NCBI GenBank assembly: GCA_032052615.1
Contig: DAMBWF010000008.1
Location: 1-64,000 of the forward strand
Direction: 5' to 3'
DNA length: 64,000 nt
Source: Pseudomonas_T sp032052615
GTDB taxonomy: Bacteria; Pseudomonadota; Gammaproteobacteria; Pseudomonadales; Pseudomonadaceae
Positions 8,254 through 17,563 of the stretch are shown in pieces; positions within the stretch are counted from its first letter, which is position 1; each line of letters opens with the position of its first letter. The notes under the pieces are model-generated. The model was not told the DNA's origin, made no database searches, and saw only the letters and a program-made list of their open reading frames with translations. Made by a program: the position numbers and the translations under genes.

Positions 8254-8344
8254 TGCGCCCTTTCTGACCGCCGTGAAGGACTACGGATGGTCTCCGACTC
8301 GCTCGGCGCGCCCTCGGGCGCGCCTCTCTGGAGGCTCGATCCGC

Positions 8345-9259
8345 ATGTTGAGTTTCTTGCCCGCCGTCGTGCGCGGGGTCCTCGCCAACCTGCTGTTGTT
8401 CGCCAATACCCTGTTCTGGTGCTGGCTGCTGTTTCTCACCGCCCTGGTCAAGCTGTGCCTGCCGTTCAAGCCGGTGCGGCGCCGCTGCAATACCGTGCTG
8501 AACGCCATCGCCGAAGCCTGGATCGCCTGCAACAGCGGCTGGATGTGGCTGACCCAGAAAACCGAATGGGACCTGCTGGGCCGCGAACGCCTGGCCAAGG
8601 ACGGCTGGTATCTGGTGACCAGCAACCATCAGAGCTGGGTGGACATCCTGGTGCTGCAACACACCCTCAACCGGCGCATGCCGTTCTTCAAGTTCTTCCT
8701 CAAGCGCGAGCTGATCTGGGTCCCGGTGATCGGCCTGTGCTGGTGGGCCCTGGATTTCCCCTTCATGAAGCGCTACAGCAAGGCCTACCTGGCGCGGCAC
8801 CCGGAGAAACAGGGGGAGGACATGGCCACCACCCGCCGCGCCTGCGAGAAATTCCGCGATGTGCCGGTGGCGGTCTTCAACTTCCTGGAAGGCACCCGCT
8901 TCACCCGGGCCAAGCACGACGAGCAGAACTCGCCGTTCCGCTACCTGCTCAAGCCCAGGGCCGGCGGTATCGCCTTCGTGCTGGATGCCATGGGCCGGCA
9001 GCTCAAGTCCATGGTCAACATCACCATCCATTACCCGGACGGCGCGCCGAGCTTCTGGGCCTTCCTCAGCGGGCAAGTACGCCAGGTGGTGGTGCGCTAC
9101 GAACAACTGGAGATCCCGCCGCAGTTCCTCGGCCGCAACTACAGCGCCGATGCGGCCTACCGGGCGGAATTCCAGGCCTGGGTGAATCGCCTGTGGCAGG
9201 AGAAGGACGCGCAACTGGCGCGCCTGCACCAGGAATACCCGCCCGCCCTGCCCCGCTGA
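8345..9259 (+). CDS. PlsC-type 1-acyl-sn-glycerol-3-phosphate acyltransferase, YihG-like
   Basis: The 304-residue membrane acyltransferase probably acylates lysophosphatidic acid or a related lysolipid in phospholipid remodelling. An N-terminal hydrophobic segment (about residues 8-38) anchors it. The acyltransferase box NHQSWVDILVL (HX4D) and the FLEGTRFT substrate motif are intact. YihG-type enzymes of about 300 residues fit better than the shorter PlsC. ATG 8345 has CTGGAGG just upstream; the frame is open further back to 8273 but without support. Confidence 0.88.
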   Translation: MLSFLPAVVRGVLANLLLFANTLFWCWLLFLTALVKLCLPFKPVRRRCNTVLNAIAEAWIACNSGWMWLTQKTEWDLLGRERLAKDGWYLVTSNHQSWVDILVLQHTLNRRMPFFKFFLKRELIWVPVIGLCWWALDFPFMKRYSKAYLARHPEKQGEDMATTRRACEKFRDVPVAVFNFLEGTRFTRAKHDEQNSPFRYLLKPRAGGIAFVLDAMGRQLKSMVNITIHYPDGAPSFWAFLSGQVRQVVVRYEQLEIPPQFLGRNYSADAAYRAEFQAWVNRLWQEKDAQLARLHQEYPPALPR

Positions 9260-9268
9260 ACGGGGCCG

Positions 9269-11413
9269 TCAGCCGGCGGGCTTGGCCAGGGGCAGGCGAC
9301 TCCAGTCCACTTCCAGGGGGAACACCTCCGCCTCGGCCACCGGTAGACCGGGCGCCACCAGGAAGCCCTGCATGATCGAGCAGCCATGCTCGATCAGCCA
9401 TGCGCGTTGCTCCAGGGTCTCCACCCCCTCGGCGATCACTTCCAGCCCCAGGTTGCGCCCCAGGTCGATGATGGTGCTGACCACCGCCGCGTCCCGGGGC
9501 GAGTCCAGCATGTTGGCGACGAACAGCCGGTCGATCTTCAGGGTGTCCAGTTCGAAATGGCGCAGGTACGCCAAGGAAGAATACCCGGTGCCGAAGTCGT
9601 CGATGGCCACCCGCACGCCCAGGGAACGCAACTGGCGCAGTTGCTCGCGGGTGTTGTCGAGGTCCTGCATCAGGGCGCTCTCGGTCACCTCCACTTCCAG
9701 TTGCTCCGGCGCCAACTCGTTGGCCTCCAGCACCAGGCGCAGTTCCTCCGCCAATTGCGGCATGCCGAACTGCACCGGGCTGACGTTGAGGCTCACCACC
9801 ATCTCCTCGCCGAAGCGCTCGCGCCATTGCCGGCATTGCCGCGCGCCCTGGCGGAAAATCCAGTCGCCGACCCGGTTGATCAGGCGGGTTTCCTCCAGCA
9901 GCGGGATGAACACGTTGGGCGCCACCATTCCGGCCACCCGGTGGTGCCAGCGCAGCAGCGCCTCGAACCCCCGCAGCCGGCCACTCTCCAGGTAGATCTG
10001 CGGCTGGTACACCAGCAGGAAGTCGTTCTGCTCGATGGCGGTGCGCAGGCTTTCCTCCAGCATCAGCCGGGAGCGGGCGCGTCCGTTCATTTCCGGCGAG
10101 AAGAAGCGGTATTGCTGGCGCCCGGCGCGCTTGGCTTCGTACATCGCCATGTCGGCGGCGCGCAGCAGGCCATCCACGGTCTGCCCGCACTCGGGGTAGC
10201 AGGCAATGCCGATGCTGGCGCCGAGGGTGACGTCGATGCCGTCCACCCGGTAGCGCACCGAGACCAGCTCGATGAGTTTCTCCGCCACCCGCGCCGCGTC
10301 CTCCGGGTGGTCGAGGGAATCCAGCAGCGCGGTGAATTCGTCGCCGCCCATGCGGGCCAGCACGTCGTAGGGGCGCATGCAGCTCTTGAGCTGCTCGCCG
10401 ACGCGCCGGAGCACCTGGTCGCCAGCGTCGTGGCCGAGGGAATCGTTGATCCGCTTGAAGCCGTCGAGGTCGAGGTAGAGCACGGCGATGCGCTTGCCGC
10501 TGCGCCCGATGCGTGCCAGGGAGGCGTCCACCGCCTGGTGGAAACCGCGCCGGTTGAGCAGCCCGGTCAGGGCATCGGTGATGGCCTGGGACTCCAGTTG
10601 CGCATGCAGTTGGCGAACCACCGACATGTCCAGGGCCAGGACCACCATGGAGCGCTGCAGGCGGGGCAGCGGCGAACTGGACAGCGCCACCGGCAGCAGG
10701 TCGCCTTCGAAGGTTCGCAGGCTGGCATCGTGCAAGCGGTAGACCTCGCCGCGCTTCCAGGCCAGGAAGAACTCCGACAGTTTCCAGTCGGTGCCTCCCT
10801 CCTCCAGGGCCAGGCGCTCCAGCAGCGGCGTGCCCTCCAGGTCGGTGACCGAACAGTGGAGCATCTGCGCGATGGCCGGGTTGGCGAAATTGATCAGGCC
10901 ATCCTCGCCGACCACCAGGATGCCCTCGGCGGCGTTCTCCAGCACCGAGGCGTTGAACGCCCGGGCGCTGTCCAGTTGTTGGGTGAGGTGCACCAGGTCG
11001 CGGCGGTTGCGCTCGTGGGCCAGCAGGGAATGGATCTTGTGCCGCAACACCTGGGGGTCGAAGGGCTTGAGGATGAAGTCCACCGCGCCGCAGGTGTAGC
11101 CGCGCAGCACCGCGTCCTGGGTCTGGGCGATGGCGGAGACGAAGATGATCGGCGTGTAGCGGGTGCGCGGGTTGCCGCGCATCAGCCGGGCCACCTCGAA
11201 GCCGTCCATGTTGGGCATCTGAACGTCCAGCAGAACCAGGCTGACTTCCTCGTCCAGCATCTGCTGCAAGGCGGCCTCGCCGGAGTCGACGCAGCGTACC
11301 AGCCAGTCGCCCTCCTCCAGCAACGCCTCCATGGCGACCAAGTTCTCCGGCCGGTCGTCCACCACGAGTAGGACATTTCGCTCCGTGACGCTTTGAATTT
11401 GTGCTTGCGTCAT
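9269..11413 (-). CDS. response regulator with REC, PAS, GGDEF and EAL domains
   Basis: The 714-residue protein is a predicted phosphorylation-controlled cyclic-di-GMP enzyme. The N-terminal receiver domain (about residues 13-130) has its phospho-Asp in LLDVQMPNMDG and its Lys in FILKPFDP. A PAS domain follows at about 155-270. The GGDEF domain (about 282-440) keeps ARMGGDEFTAL. The EAL domain (about 455-700) keeps FEALLRWHH, NVSPVQF, TESALM and DDFGTGYSSLAYL. Both catalytic signatures look intact, so cyclase and phosphodiesterase activities are both possible. It lies 101 bases downstream of a hybrid kinase on the same strand, which is the likely phosphodonor. Confidence 0.93.
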   Translation of the reverse strand: MTQAQIQSVTERNVLLVVDDRPENLVAMEALLEEGDWLVRCVDSGEAALQQMLDEEVSLVLLDVQMPNMDGFEVARLMRGNPRTRYTPIIFVSAIAQTQDAVLRGYTCGAVDFILKPFDPQVLRHKIHSLLAHERNRRDLVHLTQQLDSARAFNASVLENAAEGILVVGEDGLINFANPAIAQMLHCSVTDLEGTPLLERLALEEGGTDWKLSEFFLAWKRGEVYRLHDASLRTFEGDLLPVALSSSPLPRLQRSMVVLALDMSVVRQLHAQLESQAITDALTGLLNRRGFHQAVDASLARIGRSGKRIAVLYLDLDGFKRINDSLGHDAGDQVLRRVGEQLKSCMRPYDVLARMGGDEFTALLDSLDHPEDAARVAEKLIELVSVRYRVDGIDVTLGASIGIACYPECGQTVDGLLRAADMAMYEAKRAGRQQYRFFSPEMNGRARSRLMLEESLRTAIEQNDFLLVYQPQIYLESGRLRGFEALLRWHHRVAGMVAPNVFIPLLEETRLINRVGDWIFRQGARQCRQWRERFGEEMVVSLNVSPVQFGMPQLAEELRLVLEANELAPEQLEVEVTESALMQDLDNTREQLRQLRSLGVRVAIDDFGTGYSSLAYLRHFELDTLKIDRLFVANMLDSPRDAAVVSTIIDLGRNLGLEVIAEGVETLEQRAWLIEHGCSIMQGFLVAPGLPVAEAEVFPLEVDWSRLPLAKPAG

Positions 11414-11514
11414 CTTTTCTCTCCACAGGCCGCCGACGCGAGCGCGGCGGCGGCGATTTCATCGGTCCGTCGCGTCTCCCGGACGCCCTGGCCCATATTC
11501 TCGACTTCGCACCC

Positions 11515-14500
11515 TCAGCCGTCCGTGTCCACCGGACCCCGCAGGGTTGCGTCTTTGTCCGCGGGCGCTCGGTCCATGGCCGGATCGAGCCAGCGGTGCA
11601 GCATGTCCAGCAAGTCCTGGCGCTCCACTGGCTTGGCCAGGTAATCGTCGGCGCCCGCGGTGATGCATTTCTCCCGATCGCCCTTCATGGCATGGGCGGT
11701 CAGGGCGATGATCGGGACGGTGCACCCGTGCTCGGTCTTGAGCTCACGAGTAGCGGTATAGCCGTCCTTCACCGGCATCGCCATGTCCATCAGGATCACG
11801 TCGAAGGTTTCGCGCAGGTAGGTATCGATCGCCTCCTGGCCGTCCCGGGCGGTGGTGATGCGAAAACCCATGTCGTCGAGGATGGCGCTAAGGGCGTAAA
11901 GGTTGCGCACGTCGTCGTCCACCAGCAGCAGGCGAAGCCCCTTCAGCGACGTCTCGTTAACCCGCGAGGTGTCCCGCACGCCGTCGAGAAAGCCTTGCAC
12001 GGCCCGGCTCAGCCCATCGAGGTCGGGGCCGGCCTTGCGCACCACCACCGCCGAATAGCGGCGCAATTGCTGCAAGGCGCTCTGGTTGACGTCCACGCCG
12101 GTGTTGACCACCACCCGGAGCCCCTTCAACGGACGTACCCGTTGCAGCGCCTCCAGGAGGTCGAAGCCGTGCTGATCGGGCAGGTTGAGGTCGATCACCA
12201 GGGCGTCGAACTCGCCCTCGGTATAGGCGGCCCGCGCCGCCTCGGCGGTGGACAGGGCGGTAACCTCGAAGCCGAGCTGGCGCAGGTGCTCGCGGTAGTG
12301 CTCGCGCTCGGTCTCCACATCCTCCACCAGCAGCAGCCGGCGTGGCTCGGCGGTGCCTTGCTGGAGGTTATTGAAGACCTGCTCCAGGTCGGTACGGCCG
12401 ATCGGCTTGACCAGGTAGCGGGTGCTGTCCTCGCTCCAGTCCATGGGCTGCGGGACGCAGGAGATGATGTGCACCGGCGTGTTGCCGTAGCCGGGCATGG
12501 TGCGCAGGCTGCGATAGATCTGCCAGCCACTGATGTCCGGCAACAGGATGTCGAGGATGACCGCGGCGAAGCGTTCCTCCTGAAGCAATTGCAAGGCCTG
12601 CTTGCCGGTGCGGCAGTGGACCGTGGCGAAGCCGTGGCCCTGGGCGCTCTCGGCGATCACCGAGGCGAAGTTGACGTCATCCTCGACGATCAGCAGCGGC
12701 TCGCCCTTGCCGCCGCGCACTGGCGGGCTGTCCGGCGGCGGCTCCTCGGTCTGCACCACCGCGACCGGCAGGCGCACGGTGAAGGTTGACCCTACCCCCG
12801 GCTCGCTATGCAGGCTGATGTCGCCGTCCAGGGCCAACACCAACTGGCGGGTGATGGCCAGCCCCAGGCCGGTGCCGCCGAAGCGCCGGCTGGCGGAGCC
12901 GTCGATCTGCTGGAAGGCCTGGAAGATACGCTCGTGCTCCTCCGCGGCGATACCAATGCCGGTATCGCGCACCGCGAAGGTCAGCATTTCCGTGTCCCCC
13001 GCGTGACCGGCCTCCAGGCCCACGGACAATTCCACCTCGCCGTGGTCGGTGAATTTGAGGGCATTGGCCAGCAGGTTGCGCAGAATCTGGTTCAGGCGCA
13101 CGCGGTCGCTGAGGATGGCGCGGGGCACGCCCGGGGCGATGTGGGTGTTCAGGCGCAGGCCCTTCACCTCGGCCAGGGGCCTCAGGCTGCCATCGATTTC
13201 CACCAGCATGTCCTGCACGTTGACCGGCTCCAACCGGAGCTGCATGCGCCCCGCCTCTACCTTGGCCAGGTCGAGCACGTCATTGATCAATTGCAGCAAG
13301 TCGTTGCCGGCGCGATAGACGATGTCGGCGTGCTTCACTTGTTTCTCGGTGAGGTTGCCGGCGCTGTTCTGCCGCAACTGGTCGCTGAGGATCAGGATGC
13401 TGTTGAGCGGCGTGCGCAGCTCATGGGACATGTTGGCGAGGAATTCCGACTTGTAGCGGTTCGCCAGCATCAATTGCTCGGCCTGGTCCCGGAGTTTCTG
13501 TTCCGCCGCCTTGCGCTCGGTGATGTCGATGATCACCGCCTGGACCAGCACATCGTCGCCATTGCGGATCGGCGACAGCCCCACCTCCAGCGGGACCAGG
13601 TGGCCGTCCCGGTGCAGGCCGAACAGCTCGCGGTTCTTGCCCATCCGCCGGGTTTCCGGTTGGGCGAGGAAGGCATTACGGACCTTGACGTGATCCTCCC
13701 GCAGCGGCATCGGCAGGAGCATTTCCACCGGCCTGCCGAGCAGTTCCTGGCGGGTGTAGCCGAACACCTGTTCGGTCTGGCGGTTGACCAAGTTCAGCCG
13801 GCCCTCCTGATCGACCAGCACGATGGCGTTGGGCGAGGCTTCCACCACCAGGCGGAAGCGCTCTTCGGCCATCTTGCGCGCCTGCAGGTCGACCAGATTC
13901 AGCAGGTACCCGGTCTCGCCCTCCTGGCTCAGGATGTTCAGGCTCACCGCCACCGGCACGCTGGCGCCGTTCTCGCGGCGCACCTGATGTTCGCCCAGGT
14001 CGCCGAACGCAGTGTCCTGGGACAAGCCCTCGGTGCCGCCGAGTTCGGGCAGGTAACGACGCACGCGCTCTCCGAGCAGTTCGTCCGAGTGGCAGCCCAG
14101 CAGAACCCCCGCGCTGCGGTTGGCGAACTCGATGCGCCCGTCGAGCCCGCACAACAGGGTGGCCACCGGCAACCGCTCCAGCAGCAGGCGAATGCGCTCT
14201 TCCCGTTCGCGCAACTGCTCCGCCACTTCCCGGTCGCCGCGCAGGGCGCGCTCGCGGGTATAGAGGAAACCGCCCACCAGCAGCGACAGCAGGGCGGCGG
14301 CGGCCAGGCCCGTCCATAGGCTGAAGGTCAGGCGGTTGGTGTTCAGCGCCGCCTCGTATAGGGGCCGACTGGAAAGCGTCACCTCCCAGTCCCGTCCGAA
14401 CACTTGCAAGCGCTGGCGGAAATGGAAACGCGCCTCGTGCCCGTCGCCGTTGTCCAGCAGCGCGGCGCCGGGCGTCTGGGAATCCTCGAGCTGGACGTGG

Positions 14501-15258
14501 AACAGCTCGGCCTGGGTGCCGAGGATGCCGCTGAACAGGTCATGGATACGAAACGCGCCCAGGACCATGCCGAGCAGCGCCCGCCGGCGCTCTTCCTCGG
14601 TGGTGACCGGCTGGTTGGGGCGATACACCGGCATGAACAGCAGCACGCCGCTCTGGGTGTCCTTGTCGGTTTCCTGCTTGAGCGTCACCGGCGCGCTGAG
14701 GATCGGATCGCCGCCATTGCGGGCTTGGTCGGCGGCGGCGCGCCGGGTGGCCTCGGCGAGCACGTCGTAGCCGATGACCCGGCGGTTTCGCCAGTTCATC
14801 GGGCTGATGTAGTCCACCAGCAGGTATTCGTCGCGGACGCCATCGGGAAAAGGCTTGAGGTCATGACGGCCCTGGGCCGCCAGGCCGTCGAGGAATGCCA
14901 GCAGTTGTTCGCCGCGTAGGTAGCGGGCCCAGGCGATGGCCTGGATGCCCGGGTAGCGCTCCTGCAACTGCAATTGGTCGGCGGCCCGCGCCCACTCCTC
15001 CGCGTCCACCTCGTCGCTGCCGATCATCACGCCGGACATCCCGCGCAGGACCATTTCGTAGGCCTGCATGCGGGCCTCGATGCGCTTGGCGATTTCCTCG
15101 GCTTCCATGGCGAAGCGCTGCTGGTACTCGCGCTGGTTACGCTCCTCCAGGGCGGTCCACTGCCAATACACCAGGGCGCTCAGGCAGACCAGCAGGATCA
15201 GCGTGACCGCCAGGGGAAGCGAAGCGTTGCGCTTGACGGGGACGGACCTGCCCTCCAT
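11515..15258 (-). CDS. hybrid sensor histidine kinase with CHASE, two PAS and three receiver domains
   Basis: The 1247-residue inner-membrane kinase has a transmembrane helix at about 15-33, a periplasmic CHASE-type sensor at about 75-305, and a second helix at about 313-334. PAS domains lie near 355-455 and 465-590. HisKA carries the phospho-His in FLANMSHELRTP (about 612). The ATPase shows NALKFTD, DTGIGI and GGTGLGLAI. Three receivers follow, with Asp in ILDILLP (about 903), VIDLNLP (about 1023) and LMDMAMP (about 1158). There is no clear Hpt domain, so final phosphotransfer may go through a separate protein. The downstream REC-GGDEF-EAL protein suggests output through cyclic-di-GMP. Confidence 0.93.
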   Translation of the reverse strand: MEGRSVPVKRNASLPLAVTLILLVCLSALVYWQWTALEERNQREYQQRFAMEAEEIAKRIEARMQAYEMVLRGMSGVMIGSDEVDAEEWARAADQLQLQERYPGIQAIAWARYLRGEQLLAFLDGLAAQGRHDLKPFPDGVRDEYLLVDYISPMNWRNRRVIGYDVLAEATRRAAADQARNGGDPILSAPVTLKQETDKDTQSGVLLFMPVYRPNQPVTTEEERRRALLGMVLGAFRIHDLFSGILGTQAELFHVQLEDSQTPGAALLDNGDGHEARFHFRQRLQVFGRDWEVTLSSRPLYEAALNTNRLTFSLWTGLAAAALLSLLVGGFLYTRERALRGDREVAEQLREREERIRLLLERLPVATLLCGLDGRIEFANRSAGVLLGCHSDELLGERVRRYLPELGGTEGLSQDTAFGDLGEHQVRRENGASVPVAVSLNILSQEGETGYLLNLVDLQARKMAEERFRLVVEASPNAIVLVDQEGRLNLVNRQTEQVFGYTRQELLGRPVEMLLPMPLREDHVKVRNAFLAQPETRRMGKNRELFGLHRDGHLVPLEVGLSPIRNGDDVLVQAVIIDITERKAAEQKLRDQAEQLMLANRYKSEFLANMSHELRTPLNSILILSDQLRQNSAGNLTEKQVKHADIVYRAGNDLLQLINDVLDLAKVEAGRMQLRLEPVNVQDMLVEIDGSLRPLAEVKGLRLNTHIAPGVPRAILSDRVRLNQILRNLLANALKFTDHGEVELSVGLEAGHAGDTEMLTFAVRDTGIGIAAEEHERIFQAFQQIDGSASRRFGGTGLGLAITRQLVLALDGDISLHSEPGVGSTFTVRLPVAVVQTEEPPPDSPPVRGGKGEPLLIVEDDVNFASVIAESAQGHGFATVHCRTGKQALQLLQEERFAAVILDILLPDISGWQIYRSLRTMPGYGNTPVHIISCVPQPMDWSEDSTRYLVKPIGRTDLEQVFNNLQQGTAEPRRLLLVEDVETEREHYREHLRQLGFEVTALSTAEAARAAYTEGEFDALVIDLNLPDQHGFDLLEALQRVRPLKGLRVVVNTGVDVNQSALQQLRRYSAVVVRKAGPDLDGLSRAVQGFLDGVRDTSRVNETSLKGLRLLLVDDDVRNLYALSAILDDMGFRITTARDGQEAIDTYLRETFDVILMDMAMPVKDGYTATRELKTEHGCTVPIIALTAHAMKGDREKCITAGADDYLAKPVERQDLLDMLHRWLDPAMDRAPADKDATLRGPVDTDG

Positions 15259-15390
15259 GCGACCTCCGTATCGGTCCTTTTCGTTCGGTCGGCGAGCCTT
15301 TGACGCCGAGGAAATGGCGAGCCTGGGTGGAGTCTAGACAGGAATGGGCCAAATGGCCTTGCGCCAGCAGCGATACGACGAACGGAGGGA

Positions 15391-15410
15391 AAAGCCCTCC
15401 TGGGAGGGCC
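15391..15410 (-). terminator. intrinsic terminator after the OmpA-like lipoprotein gene
   Basis: On the minus strand GCCCTC and GAGGGC pair around a four-base loop and are followed by TTTTCC, nine bases past the lipoprotein stop. Confidence 0.7.
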
Positions 15411-15418
15411 TTCGACGC

Positions 15419-16150
15419 TTACGGATACTGTTGCACGGTCCCCGGCTGGGGCGCCGGCGCCTGTTGGGGAGCCGCGCCCTGGGCGCCCGGCAGCGGCTTC
15501 AGAGTGACCTCGACCCGGCGGTTCTGCGCCCGGCCGCTTTCGGTGGCGTTGCTGCCCAGCGGCTGGTCCGGCCCCATGCCCCGGGTGGTCAGCCGCTGCG
15601 GTGACACGCCCTGGGCGATCAGGTAGTTCGCCACGCTCTGGGCGCGGCGCTGGGACAGGTCCATGTTGTGTTGGTGGGAGCCTGTGCTGTCGGTATGACC
15701 GACGATCTCGATGCTGTTCTGGTCGTACTGCTTGAACGACGTCGCCAGGTTGTTCAGCGGCGTATAGAAGTTGCTGGCGATATCGGCGGAGTCGGTGGCG
15801 AAGGTGATGTTGCCGGGCATGATCAACTGGATGGTGTCGCCCTGACGCTGCACCTGCACGCCGGTGCCCTCCATGCTGCGGCGCAGCTCCGCCTCCTGGC
15901 GGTCGGCGTAGTAGCCGTAGCCGGCCCCCGCCGCGCCCGCCACCGCCGCGCCGATCAGCGCGCCCTTGCCGCGATGGTTGTGGTCGATGGCGGCGCCGGC
16001 CACCGCGCCGGCCAAGGCGCCGAGCCCGCCGTAGGTGGCCGTCCGGTTGCGACCGCCGCCGCCTTGATTTTCATAGGGATTGGGCGAGGCGCAACCGGCC
16101 AGCAGGGCTATGGCGGTGGCGGCGATGAGAAAGCGGCTCGATGGGAACAT
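15419..16150 (-). CDS. OmpA-family outer-membrane lipoprotein with glycine zipper
   Basis: The 243-residue lipoprotein has a signal peptide with lipobox ALLAGC, giving a lipidated Cys at about residue 20. A glycine-zipper segment (about 40-85, repeated GxxxG/AxxxG) may insert in or pack on the membrane. The C-terminal OmpA domain (about 105-220) carries the peptidoglycan-binding motif HTDSTGSHQHNMDLSQRRA and later NRRVEV. It ends in a Pro/Gln-rich tail. It probably tethers the outer membrane to peptidoglycan, like YiaD. Confidence 0.9.
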   Translation of the reverse strand: MFPSSRFLIAATAIALLAGCASPNPYENQGGGGRNRTATYGGLGALAGAVAGAAIDHNHRGKGALIGAAVAGAAGAGYGYYADRQEAELRRSMEGTGVQVQRQGDTIQLIMPGNITFATDSADIASNFYTPLNNLATSFKQYDQNSIEIVGHTDSTGSHQHNMDLSQRRAQSVANYLIAQGVSPQRLTTRGMGPDQPLGSNATESGRAQNRRVEVTLKPLPGAQGAAPQQAPAPQPGTVQQYP

Positions 16151-16232
16151 GGACTGGGCTCCTGACGGGAAGCCCCCGGAACGGGGCGAGGCGTTAGAGC
16201 CAGCCAGCGAAGGGAAATTCCCGGGCGCCGGA

Positions 16233-16877
16233 TCAGGCGCGCACGAAGGGATTGTGCCGCATCTCGTCGCCTAGCCGGGTATCCGGGCCGTGGCCGGCGA
16301 CCACCGTGGCGTCCTCGTCGAGGCGATACAGGCGCTCGCGGATCGAGCGCTCGAGGGTCGCGTAGTCCCCGCCCCACAGATCGGTGCGCCCGACGCCACC
16401 CCGGAACAGCGTGTCCCCGGCGATCAGCAGCTTGGCCTCGGGGAACCAGAAGCTCATGGAGCCCGGGGTGTGCCCCGGCGTGTGCAGCGCCACGCCGCAG
16501 CCGCAGGCCAGCGCCTCATCGTCCGCCAGCCACTGATCCGGCGCCGGCGCGGGCGTGTAGGGCACGCCGAATAGCCGGCACTGGGCTTCCAGGTTGTCCC
16601 AGAGGAAACGATCGTCCTTGTGCAGGTGCAAGGTGGCGCCGGTGAGGGCCTTCAACTGGCCCGAGGCCAGGAAGTGGTCCAGGTGGGCATGGGTGTGAAT
16701 GATCGCCACCAGCTTCAACCCATGGGCCTCCAGCCGCGCCACGATGCGCTCGGGCTCCCCGCCCGGATCGACCACGATGGCGCGCCGGCTCGCGGGATCG
16801 CCGATCAACGTGCAGTTGCACTGCAACGGGCCGACGGGGAAGGTTTCGCGGATGAGGGTGGGCTGAGTGGGTTCCAT
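16233..16877 (-). CDS. metallo-beta-lactamase fold hydrolase, glyoxalase II-like
   Basis: The 214-residue enzyme carries the di-zinc motif HTHAHLDH (about residues 62-69), followed by GHTPGSMSFW, GDTLFRGGVGRTD and a final AGHGPDTRLGDE. This is the small GloB-like or YcbL type that hydrolyses thioesters such as lactoylglutathione. The true substrate is unknown. ATG 16877 with CAGGA upstream gives the family start; the frame runs far upstream but antisense or across the LysE gene. Confidence 0.88.
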   Translation of the reverse strand: MEPTQPTLIRETFPVGPLQCNCTLIGDPASRRAIVVDPGGEPERIVARLEAHGLKLVAIIHTHAHLDHFLASGQLKALTGATLHLHKDDRFLWDNLEAQCRLFGVPYTPAPAPDQWLADDEALACGCGVALHTPGHTPGSMSFWFPEAKLLIAGDTLFRGGVGRTDLWGGDYATLERSIRERLYRLDEDATVVAGHGPDTRLGDEMRHNPFVRA

Positions 16878-16936
16878 GGAAATCCTGTGCAGGCGGGGAG
16901 CCGGGGGTTGAAGGGAGGCGCGCCGGGCGCGCGCGC

Positions 16937-17563
16937 TCATCGGGCGGACGAGACGGCGAGCCTCGCCCCGAAGGCGACGAGCACGCCGCCGGTCAGCCGG
17001 TCCAGCGCCTTCAGCGTGGCGGGGCGGCGCAGGAAGCGGCCCAGGGGCGCCAGGGCGGCGATCAGGATGCCGAACCAGGCGAGGGTCAGCGCGACATGCA
17101 GGCAGGCGAGGAAGAAGGAGTAACCCGCCACGGGGGCGCCGGCCGGGATGAACTGGGGAAGGAAGGTGACGTAGAACACACCGACCTTGGGGTTGAGCAG
17201 GTTGGTCAGGAAGCCGCGCCAGAAGGCGCCGCCCGGTCGACCGGCGGGGGCGTCCGCCGTGGGGGCGAGCGATTGCCCCGGCCCGAGCAGCAACCGCGCG
17301 CCCAGCCAGATCAGGTAGGCGGCGCCGGCGAATTTGATGACGGTATAGGCCAGCTCCGATGCCTGCAGCAGCACGCCCAGCCCGAGGGACACCGCGCCGC
17401 CCCAGATCAGGCAGCCCAACGCGATGCCCAGGGAGGCCATGAGGGCTGGCCGCCGTCCGTCCGCCGTCGCCGCGCGCAGTACCAGGGCGGTGTCCACGCC
17501 AGGCGTGACCGTGAGCAGCGTGGCGGCGGCGAGGAAGGCGAGGAGCAAGGAAAGATCGATCAT
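16937..17563 (-). CDS. LysE/RhtB family amino acid exporter
   Basis: The 208-residue inner-membrane protein has about six hydrophobic segments. Its N-terminus carries the family pattern TVTPGVDTALVLR (usually TPGP), followed by GxxxG packing (GIALGCLIWG) and NLLNPKVGVFYVTFLPQF. It probably exports an amino acid, a homoserine-type compound or a related metabolite. The start at 17563 (MIDLSLLLAFL) is the usual family start. It lies 59 bases upstream of the MBL gene on the same strand. Confidence 0.88.
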   Translation of the reverse strand: MIDLSLLLAFLAAATLLTVTPGVDTALVLRAATADGRRPALMASLGIALGCLIWGGAVSLGLGVLLQASELAYTVIKFAGAAYLIWLGARLLLGPGQSLAPTADAPAGRPGGAFWRGFLTNLLNPKVGVFYVTFLPQFIPAGAPVAGYSFFLACLHVALTLAWFGILIAALAPLGRFLRRPATLKALDRLTGGVLVAFGARLAVSSAR

